The notes under the pieces: generated by a model
Told to the model about the DNA's origin: nothing
The model's database searches: none
Seen by the model: only the letters and a program-made list of their open reading frames with translations
Part shown: positions 1-5,453 of the stretch, piece by piece
Layout of the letters: each line of letters opens with the position of its first letter
Numbering within the stretch: position 1 is the first letter of the stretch
Virus record (IMG/VR): IMGVR_UViG_3300048833_000285
Location: 1-25,844 of that record
Reading direction: 5' to 3' (one strand)
Source of the DNA: a virus
DNA: 25,844 nucleotides
Program-made: the position numbers and the translations under genes

Positions 1-1231
1 TGTTCAGGCTCTTGGTGGTGATGTTCTGGCCGGTGAAGAACCAGCGATCGCGCATCACGCCCTGCTGCATGCGGCCGATGAGGCTCTCGATGGGCTTTGC
101 CTTCGCGTTGTATGGCTGTGCAGGGAAGTGCAGTTTCGATGCACGGCTGTAGAAGTCCTGGGACTCCCGCTTCTTGTGGCCTCCCTGGTTGTCATACAGC
201 CACTGCAGGGGGCGGTGACCGCTTGCCTTCAGGGCCATCTTCGCAGCGGTGAACTGGGCGCGGAAGTCCTCCGTGTGGCCAACGCTGTAGCCCAGTACTG
301 CCTCGCTGTACACGTCCATGATGAGGTATACCTGCAGCTTGGCCATCATGCCGCCCGCGCCCTGGTAGAAGTAGTTCAGCTTCGTACCATCGCTGCACCA
401 CAGTGCATCGCGGAAGGCAGGGCCACGCAGCTTCAGCGTGTGGGCGAACTCGTTCCGGTAGGCGGCTGCACCGTGGCGACCGATGTACCACAGCGGCTGG
501 ATATCGGACCGCATCAAGTGCTTGTAAATGGCCGTTTCACAAAGGCTTGGCCAGCCCTTGGCCTTGGCCTCTGCAGCGTAGCGTGCCGTCACCTTCGCGG
601 TGTCCGGCTTCGTGGGCTGTGCGTACTGGGCAACCAGCCAGGCGCTCTGGTCCATACCGATCTTGCGGCTGTTCTGGTTGCCCCACTTGGCGCTGATCAC
701 CGCAGTTGCACCGTTGGTGCGGTAGTCCCGCACCTTGGCCATGATGCGGCCATAGGCGTTCGGCAGGTCCACTTGCTCCTCCTGGATGTGGGCGATGATA
801 TCGGCCTGCCATTCGCGGGTGCTGCTGTAGCCCCATGCGGCCACCTGCTTGCGCGTCACCGTATTGAACAGGCGCAGGTAGGCACAGGCCTTGGCGTAGC
901 TGGCCACCGCGTCCTCGGGCAACGTGCTGCCATCGGGCAGCGTGTGGGTGCGAAGAACGGTGAGGTCGGCGGCGGCAGCTTGCAGGTGAGAAACCCATAA
1001 CACTCTGCGGGAGTCTGCCACCGCACGACCATGCACCTTGTCCACCACGGCCTTCACCGTGGGCTTCAGGTCATCATACTTCACCAGCACCTTGCGGCGG
1101 TCCTCTGGATCGTCAATGACGGTCCACCCTTTGGAGCCACGTTGCCGAGCCTTCTTGACGGTATCGTAAGCGATACCGGCAGTCAGTAGCTCTGACACCT
1201 CCAGGTAGGTTATGCCGCCAATGGTGCGCAT
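1..1231 (-). CDS. MuA-like DDE transposase (3' end beyond window)
   Basis: Catalyses DNA strand transfer for integration and replicative transposition. Reading leftward from ATG at 1231, the frame stays open to base 1 (410 codons), so the C-terminus is missing. Residues 1-70 (MRTIGGITYLEVSELL...) look like a DNA-binding region. The catalytic triad is visible: D281 in WCSDGTKL, D347 in WLYDNQGGHK and E382 in AKPIESLIGRM, a DD(34)E spacing within an integrase (RNase H) fold. The length and layout fit MuA, whose catalytic acids lie at 269, 336 and 392. The ATG is 2 bases past the stop of the XRE-like gene, so the two are co-transcribed from the early promoter near 2110-2141. A MuB-like ATPase would be expected further left. 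The triad makes the assignment strong; the fine family is inferred. Confidence 0.92.
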   Translation of the reverse strand, partial: MRTIGGITYLEVSELLTAGIAYDTVKKARQRGSKGWTVIDDPEDRRKVLVKYDDLKPTVKAVVDKVHGRAVADSRRVLWVSHLQAAAADLTVLRTHTLPDGSTLPEDAVASYAKACAYLRLFNTVTRKQVAAWGYSSTREWQADIIAHIQEEQVDLPNAYGRIMAKVRDYRTNGATAVISAKWGNQNSRKIGMDQSAWLVAQYAQPTKPDTAKVTARYAAEAKAKGWPSLCETAIYKHLMRSDIQPLWYIGRHGAAAYRNEFAHTLKLRGPAFRDALWCSDGTKLNYFYQGAGGMMAKLQVYLIMDVYSEAVLGYSVGHTEDFRAQFTAAKMALKASGHRPLQWLYDNQGGHKKRESQDFYSRASKLHFPAQPYNAKAKPIESLIGRMQQGVMRDRWFFTGQNITTKSLN

Positions 1232-1233
1232 GC

Positions 1234-1884
1234 TCAGGCCAGCTTGATAGCGAGTTGTGCGAGTTGGATACGGTGCAGGTACTCTGCAGCGCTTGCCTTG
1301 GCCTGGGCGGTCTCCTGGCGCTGCTGGGCCAGTTCCTTTTCCAAGGCCTCCACGCGATCGCCGAGCTTGTCAGCTACCCGGTCCGCCACGGTGCCGATGC
1401 CAGTGCCTGCGAGGGCTTTCACTGCGTTGTTCGCATCGGCCAGTTCCGTTAGGTCCTTGTGCAGGCTTCGCAACTCCGTGGCCATTGCACTGTTGCGCTC
1501 CTTGTAGCCCTCCAGCTCAGCCTGTGCAGCATCCAGGTCCTTGCCCTGCGCCACCAGCTTCTCTTGCAGGTCACGCAGTTCCTTCTGCAGGTGGGCATTG
1601 TCACTCTCGACTGCGGTGAGTCGGCTCTTGTCTGTAAGGCCAACCATCGCGTCTGGGCTAGTCTTCAACACAAGGCAGAGGCCCAATAGTGTTGTGAAGT
1701 CAGGGTAGGCAACCAAGCACTCCCAGTTACTGATGCTGTTGGCCTTGACGTTGAGGCGATCCGCCAACTCGCCCTGGCTCCAGCCGTACTGTTTGCGGAG
1801 CGCTCGTAAGGAAGCCGAAAAGGTTTTCTGCATGCCAGCAATGACATCGTTGGTCACTTGACCCTTGTTCTTCGGAGCACTCAT
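1234..1884 (-). CDS. XRE-family HTH regulator with long coiled coil
   Basis: 216 aa. Residues about 23-75 form a Cro/CI-type helix-turn-helix (LRALRKQYGWSQGELADRL, then VKANSISNWE). Residues about 85-212 are rich in Glu, Lys, Gln and Ala with heptad-like spacing, so an extended coiled coil for oligomerisation is likely. The gene overlaps the upstream small gene by 4 bases (ATGA at 1881-1884) and ends 2 bases before the transposase start, placing it in the early leftward operon. By position it could be a Ner-like negative regulator of early transcription or a factor acting with the transposase. The coiled coil is unusual for Ner, which is about 75 aa. DNA binding is well supported; the exact role is inference. 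Confidence 0.8.
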   Translation of the reverse strand: MSAPKNKGQVTNDVIAGMQKTFSASLRALRKQYGWSQGELADRLNVKANSISNWECLVAYPDFTTLLGLCLVLKTSPDAMVGLTDKSRLTAVESDNAHLQKELRDLQEKLVAQGKDLDAAQAELEGYKERNSAMATELRSLHKDLTELADANNAVKALAGTGIGTVADRVADKLGDRVEALEKELAQQRQETAQAKASAAEYLHRIQLAQLAIKLA

Positions 1885-2078
1885 TTGCGGCTGCGAGTTG
1901 GCGTGCGTAGAGAGAGCACCTCGTTGTACAGAGCAGTGATACCTGCGTTCTTGCGCGTGCCTGCGATCACCCTCTTCACATGATCGTAGCAGTAACCCTG
2001 CTTCGTCCGGCCCATCCGCCTGGCTTTGGCCATCTGCATGACCAGTCGGATATCCCCATATTCCTTGTTCGGTGTCAT
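1881..2078 (-). CDS. small HTH-like early protein
   Basis: 65 aa, strongly basic (many Arg and Lys). It is the first gene of the leftward early operon, starting about 30 bases downstream of the promoter-like boxes at 2110-2141. The segment from about residue 28 to 58 (YCYDHVKRVIAGTRKNAG, then ITALYNEVLSLR) resembles small phage regulators in which a short helix-turn-helix is followed by G-x-R-K-N and a helix. That suggests a Cro- or Ner-like protein, but the similarity is by eye only. Translational coupling with the next gene is likely because the stop and start overlap as ATGA. No membrane segment or signal peptide is seen. Function not established. Confidence 0.7.
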   Translation of the reverse strand: MTPNKEYGDIRLVMQMAKARRMGRTKQGYCYDHVKRVIAGTRKNAGITALYNEVLSLRTPTRSRK

Positions 2079-2098
2079 CGGTTGCTTACTTTGGTCCT

Positions 2099-2151
2099 GA
2101 AGTCGGGTACAAATATGGATCGAAGTAGATAGAAAGTCAAACGGAAGTAGA
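2099..2151. promoter_or_regulatory. candidate repressor operator repeats (GAAGT series)
   Basis: GAAGTAGA occurs at 2122-2129 and again at 2144-2151, 22 bases apart. A shorter copy, GAAGTCGG, begins at 2099, 23 bases before the first. Spacing of about two helical turns places all copies on one face of DNA. They lie between the divergent early gene (2078) and repressor gene (2173) and overlap the early promoter boxes. This is the expected position of phage operators. Binding itself is inference. Confidence 0.5.
2110..2141 (-). promoter_or_regulatory. early leftward promoter, Bacteroidota type
   Basis: On the minus strand TTTG (2141-2138) is followed after exactly 20 bases by CATATTTG (2117-2110). 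This matches the Bacteroidota consensus TTTG, N19-21, TAnnTTTG with one mismatch. Transcription would start near 2103, giving a leader of about 25 bases to the ATG at 2078. The GAAGTAGA repeats lie between and just upstream of the two boxes, so a repressor bound there would block this promoter. Confidence 0.6.
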
Positions 2152-2172
2152 CATTGAGTTTTCCACCGAGCG

Positions 2173-2610
2173 ATGTCAATTACTGAAAGACTGCAGACCT
2201 ATATCCAGGAATCTGGATTGAACGTCAACAAGGTGACGGTTCGCTGTGGCCTTCGGCCGGGCACGCTGAACAAGGCTTTGAAGTACGGCAAGAGCCTGAA
2301 CAGCGATACTGTTGAGGCCATCTTGAAGAACTACACTGACCTGAGCGCGGAGTGGCTGCTACTTGGCTATGGCCCCATGCGGAGGCGCTCAGCGCGGGTG
2401 ATGAATATGGAATCAGGTAGAGAGCTGAGTGCAGAGGAGTTGGCAAGGAATGAATCAAGCCTTGAGGATTGGAAGAAGAAAGTTGGTCCGCCAGACCTGC
2501 TACAGAAGCAGCTGCAGATACAACAGGCCATTGCCGAGCTACTTGACCAAGAGGACCTGGAAGTACTTCGGAAGCTGATTGACCACTACAAGCACGGCAG
2601 TCGGAGCTAG
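2173..2610 (+). CDS. CI-like phage repressor, HTH family
   Basis: 145 aa. Residues 1-60 form a helix-turn-helix typical of Bacteroidota phage repressors: SITERLQTYIQESGLNVNK, then LRPGTLNKALKYGKSLNSDT, followed by the conserved L-x-x-E-W-L-L-x-G-x-G-P-M motif (AEWLLLGYGPM). The C-terminal half is charged and helical, probably for dimerisation. No LexA/S24 peptidase domain is visible, so induction does not look like simple RecA-driven self-cleavage. The gene is transcribed away from the early operon, with 94 bases of control region between them, and is the natural lysogeny repressor. Downstream it converges on the end of the leftward late operon. The start is taken at the first ATG. Confidence 0.85.
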   Translation: MSITERLQTYIQESGLNVNKVTVRCGLRPGTLNKALKYGKSLNSDTVEAILKNYTDLSAEWLLLGYGPMRRRSARVMNMESGRELSAEELARNESSLEDWKKKVGPPDLLQKQLQIQQAIAELLDQEDLEVLRKLIDHYKHGSRS

Positions 2611-2884
2611 CAGAGCACTGCCCTACCTCCTCCGCTTCCGCCTGGTGGCGATGAAGAGGTGGATGGAGAGTAGCAGGGCGAAGAGAAGCTTGCGCATCTG
2701 TGTTGGGTTTGGCTGCCAAGGTCTCCAGGTGCCCACCCTCGAAAAAACGACAAGCCATTTTTCGTGGCCGCACTGAGCACCCGGCCAGGTCCACCAGTAC
2801 CAGGATCACCCCTAGGATGATGGTCACCACGATGCCGTCCTTGATGCGTTGCCAGGTGCGGCGGGTATAGGGGTCGGTGCTCAT
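2225..2884 (-). CDS. lipoprotein/membrane-like ORF, antisense to repressor (doubtful)
   Basis: Open frame of 219 codons starting with ATG at 2884, overlapping the stop of the upstream 78-aa gene as ATGA. That overlap suggests a real start at the end of the late operon. The N-terminus has positive charges (R8, R9, R12, K14), a hydrophobic run (IVVTIILGVILVLVDLAGC) and a lipobox-like LAGC. After about residue 50 the sequence becomes low-complexity, with many Ser, His and Cys. Its last 386 bases lie opposite the repressor gene, so the C-terminal part is probably meaningless. A shorter true product, made by a frameshift or an unrecognised stop, is possible. Could encode a small membrane protein or lipoprotein. 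Only the first 45 residues or so look protein-like. Confidence 0.35.
   Translation of the reverse strand: MSTDPYTRRTWQRIKDGIVVTIILGVILVLVDLAGCSVRPRKMACRFFEGGHLETLAAKPNTDAQASLRPATLHPPLHRHQAEAEEVGQCSASSDCRACSGQSASEVLPGPLGQVARQWPVVSAAASVAGLADQLSSSNPQGLIHSLPTPLHSALYLIPYSSPALSASAWGHSQVAATPRSGQCSSSRWPQQYRCSGSCRTSKPCSACPAEGHSEPSPC
2740..2764. terminator. weak A/T-rich inverted repeat between convergent genes
   Basis: CGAAAAA (2740-2746) and TTTTTCG (2758-2764) form a 7-bp stem with an 11-base loop, and either strand ends in a T- or A-run. It lies in the convergent zone after the repressor gene, inside the doubtful lipoprotein-like ORF. It could act as a bidirectional terminator, but the stem is weak. 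Confidence 0.25.
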
Positions 2885-3117
2885 TGGGCAAGGGTTGAAA
2901 GGTGGGCGTCAACAGCGGCCTGTACATCGGCGTCTGACCAGGTGCCATTCACGTAGGGCTGTGCAGGCAGGTCATAGTGGATGCGGATGTTAGCACCGCT
3001 CTCCAGGACAACCGAGGGTTGGAAGGTCTGCTCTGTCGGCCTGTCCAATGTGGCCACCACGGTCACCGTCGGATCGATGATCAGCACTCCAGGATGTGAG
3101 GGTACTTCGATGGTCAT
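2881..3117 (-). CDS. hypothetical 78-aa protein downstream of tail/DUF1566 gene
   Basis: The ATG at 3117 gives MTIEVPSHPGVLIIDPT..., a compact, mostly beta-strand-like sequence ending in a helix (SDADVQAAVDAHLSTLAQ). A longer upstream frame exists, but its first 54 residues are rich in Pro and Arg and overlap the preceding gene, so the internal ATG is preferred. It begins 10 bases after the stop of the gp37-like/DUF1566 gene and overlaps the next ORF by 4 bases, so it belongs to the leftward late operon. The position suggests a chaperone or accessory subunit for the DUF1566 protein, much as small fibre-assembly proteins follow fibre genes. That is only positional inference; I do not recognise the family. 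Confidence 0.6.
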   Translation of the reverse strand: MTIEVPSHPGVLIIDPTVTVVATLDRPTEQTFQPSVVLESGANIRIHYDLPAQPYVNGTWSDADVQAAVDAHLSTLAQ

Positions 3118-3127
3118 GGCTGAGAGG

Positions 3128-4777
3128 TTAGGGTGTCCAGCGGCGAACGCAGATGCCGAACTGGGAGGCAGAGGTCTTATTGGTCGCCGAGGCCGCACCC
3201 AGAGCATTGGTGATCCTAAGGGCCTGAGCGGTGGATGCCGGGCTCGTGGTACTGGACCACGGCAATATCGCAGAGGCAATAGCGAAAGGTCCGTAGTTCA
3301 GCACAGAGCCGGAATTGTACAGTGCAACGGAGTACCACACCCCTATAGGCGGAACCTTCCAATCGTTATGGCCATCGAACGTCAACGCTAATGCGGCATC
3401 GATAGCAGTGTTCCACACTGCCGTCAATGTTGGGTCGTTCGGCACGTACCACTGCAGCCTGGTGAGGTGGTCAATGAACGTGCGGTCTCCAGTGGTCCCG
3501 AAAGCAGCACCACTGGGATCGGTGAAACGATTCGTATTGCCGAACACATTGGGAATACCAAGGGTGGTCCAATTCACCAGGTACTGCTTCTGTGATGAGC
3601 TGCCAAACGATGGAACATGGTCGAACCATCCTGCTGCCCTGATGCTCTGCTCATCACCGCTCCTGTAGCTCACGGCCTGGCCGCTCCACAGCTCTGTGCC
3701 GAATGCGTAGATGATAGGGTCTCCAGCAGGGATCGGGTTGACCACGTTGATGGGTGTCCCGGCTGGTTGTGAGGCATACGGCACACCGTTCAGCGATACC
3801 GCCACATCAGGTGCGGCCGGTGCAGTGTCTTCAAAGAGCGTATCCAGGTCAATGCGGCCGTATTCTGTGCCAGCACTGTTGCGAAGCGATCGCGCTGGTA
3901 CGGCAATGTTCGGTGTCATCTCGGGACCGTAGTAGGCGGTCTCAAATGCCCGGCTGACGATGATGCCACCAGCAGCAAGCTCGTACAGGAACACCGAATA
4001 GGGCAGCCCCCATATGGTGCCGGGTGGCAACAGGGCAACAGGGATGCCAGGTGATAGGTCTGTTTGCAGCACCAGCACCGGATCGCTGCTCGCGAAGGTG
4101 CATTCCATCGGCACCTGAGCTGGTAGACGTATGCTTTCCCCATTGCTGTCGATGTGTACCACATCCGGAAGCACATGCTCTGCAGGTGCGGTCACATTCA
4201 CCACATAGCTGCTGTCACTGTTGCGCACCAGCACCACGCGGCCTGATGGCACCGGCATTGGCGGGTTGGCGTCGATCACCAGGGCGGGCACCGGCCGGGT
4301 CACGTAGGTGGCCGGGTCCATGTCCGTGCAGAGCAGGCTGCGGAACGCCACAGTGTCCACGCGGAACTTGCTGAAGCCGTGGTCCGGCTCCATGCCGATC
4401 AGGCCCACGGTACCGTAGCCCACGCCACGCATACCGATCAGGCGCTTGCCGATCTCCTTAACCTGGTCATAGGTGGCACGCGTGCTGGTGATGCGGCCAG
4501 CTGCGCGATCGCTGCCCAGGGGATCGTCCACCATGTCCCGGAGGATGTCCAGGTAGAACACGCCCTGCGCCTCGTAGTGCTTGCGGCCACGGGCCTCCCA
4601 CTTGGGTTCCTCGTAGCGCACCAGCACAGCAGGCAGCAGCAGGCCATCGATCATCTCCCCGCCCTCCATTCTCTCGGGCTGGTCATTGAACCAGTCGATG
4701 GTCCTGATCTTCAGGTCCGGCTTCGTGGGGTCAGTGAGCCGGTCGCGGATGGCGATATAGAGGTCGTCCAGTATCAT
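3128..4777 (-). CDS. gp37-like neck protein fused to DUF1566 (Lcl_C) domain
   Basis: 549 aa. Residues 1 to about 150 resemble the Mu gp37-type tail terminator or neck protein (ILDDLYIAIRDRL..., then LVRYEEPKWEARGRKHYEAQ, and FRVDTVAFRSLLC). Residues about 155-400 look beta-rich and low in Lys, like a phage decoration or fibre stalk. Residues about 410-549 match a DUF1566/Lcl_C fold: DHLTRLQWYVPND, a Trp/Ala helix, GHNDWKVPP, and the terminal FGICVRRW. DUF1566 belongs to the C-type-lectin-like group and often binds surfaces. The ATG overlaps the gpG-like gene stop (ATGA). A neck protein with a lectin-like tail is an unusual fusion, suggesting a surface-exposed adhesin at the head-tail junction. 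Domain calls are by eye. Confidence 0.75.
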   Translation of the reverse strand: MILDDLYIAIRDRLTDPTKPDLKIRTIDWFNDQPERMEGGEMIDGLLLPAVLVRYEEPKWEARGRKHYEAQGVFYLDILRDMVDDPLGSDRAAGRITSTRATYDQVKEIGKRLIGMRGVGYGTVGLIGMEPDHGFSKFRVDTVAFRSLLCTDMDPATYVTRPVPALVIDANPPMPVPSGRVVLVRNSDSSYVVNVTAPAEHVLPDVVHIDSNGESIRLPAQVPMECTFASSDPVLVLQTDLSPGIPVALLPPGTIWGLPYSVFLYELAAGGIIVSRAFETAYYGPEMTPNIAVPARSLRNSAGTEYGRIDLDTLFEDTAPAAPDVAVSLNGVPYASQPAGTPINVVNPIPAGDPIIYAFGTELWSGQAVSYRSGDEQSIRAAGWFDHVPSFGSSSQKQYLVNWTTLGIPNVFGNTNRFTDPSGAAFGTTGDRTFIDHLTRLQWYVPNDPTLTAVWNTAIDAALALTFDGHNDWKVPPIGVWYSVALYNSGSVLNYGPFAIASAILPWSSTTSPASTAQALRITNALGAASATNKTSASQFGICVRRWTP

Positions 4778-5277
4778 GCGCTTTTAGCTCCTTTGAACAC
4801 GTCTTCAAGGCCCGCCAATATCTCGGCACTGATCTCCTTAGCCAGCGGCTCGGTCGTGACCATGAACGGACGTGCGGGCATTGCTGCCGGTGTGTTGCTC
4901 TGCCTGCGGCGTATGAGGCCGCTGCGCAGGTTGGTGCTCCATGCTGCAGCCTGTCCCTTCAGGGCACCGCCCCGGTTATGGATCGCGGCATAGGGCGTGT
5001 TGTTGATCACCCTGGCATACTTGAAGTTGGGTGCGCTACGCAAGGCCCTGCGCAGGCGGCCGCTCTTCACCAGGATGGCGCGGCCCTTGTCCTTGCCGCT
5101 ACGGCGCGGCTCCCACTTCTCCAGGCTGCCACCGCTGCCGGTGAATGCACCCTGCCTGCGGAAGTTGGCGCGGAAGTGGTTCTCGGCCAACTTGCTCGCA
5201 ATGCGAGGCAGCTCCCGGCGATACGCACGGAAGCGGCTGGCCATGTCGCTGAAGGGGCTGGGGAACTGCTTGCTCAT
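4774..5277 (-). CDS. phage virion morphogenesis protein (Mu gpG-like)
   Basis: 167 aa, basic. Features of the Phage_tail_S / virion morphogenesis family (PF05069) include the N-terminal helix with Phe and Arg (FRANFRRQGAFTGS), W-E-P-R-R, a central ILVKSGRLRRALR, NNTPYAAIHNRGG, and the C-terminal PARPFMV followed by an amphipathic helix. In Mu, gpG works in head completion and tail attachment. It lies between a 59-aa gene (overlapping 4 bases) and the gp37-like gene (overlapping 4 bases), which matches the usual Mu-like order. The start ATG at 5277 is the first one and keeps the ATGA coupling. Length is close to the family norm. Confidence 0.88.
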   Translation of the reverse strand: MSKQFPSPFSDMASRFRAYRRELPRIASKLAENHFRANFRRQGAFTGSGGSLEKWEPRRSGKDKGRAILVKSGRLRRALRSAPNFKYARVINNTPYAAIHNRGGALKGQAAAWSTNLRSGLIRRRQSNTPAAMPARPFMVTTEPLAKEISAEILAGLEDVFKGAKSA

Positions 5278-5453
5278 GAGATCACATCCACATCGCCCTC
5301 CGTCCTAGGCAGGTAGTCCTCGCTCGCGATCAGTTCGGCCAGCTCACGGCTGTAGCCCATGATGAGCATCAGCGCTGTGACCAGCTCCTCGCCCGTCAGC
5401 TCGTCCCGCTCTAAGCGGGCACGCAGCTCCTCGATGTTCACTTTGTCCGCCAT
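5274..5453 (-). CDS. hypothetical 59-aa acidic protein in head operon
   Basis: Starting with ATG at 5453 this gives MADKVNIEELRARLERDELT..., a small acidic all-helical protein of 59 aa. Its start lies inside the last codons of the large portal fusion gene (16-base overlap, different frame), and its stop overlaps the gpG-like gene by 4 bases. A longer frame beginning at 5516 reads implausibly through the portal gene and is rejected. AAAAGG stands immediately before the ATG, a weak ribosome-binding signal, so expression is probably coupled to the upstream gene. No family recognised; conserved small genes at this point in Mu-like phages often encode head-completion helpers, but that is inference. 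Confidence 0.7.
   Translation of the reverse strand: MADKVNIEELRARLERDELTGEELVTALMLIMGYSRELAELIASEDYLPRTEGDVDVIS

Noticed and set aside
128-1000. Rightward 290-codon frame over the transposase
   Set aside because: It lies exactly opposite the transposase with its DDE motifs and has hydrophobic/His-rich composition typical of an antisense shadow.
2623-2697. 24-codon leftward peptide MRKLLFALLLSIHLFIATRR...
   Set aside because: It looks like a tiny membrane peptide, but it is very short, has no ribosome signal and no gene context beyond the doubtful ORF around it. Kept only as a note.
3128-4777. Possible variable region of a diversity-generating retroelement in the DUF1566 domain
   Set aside because: DUF1566 domains can be DGR targets, but I see no reverse transcriptase and no obvious template repeat in this window.
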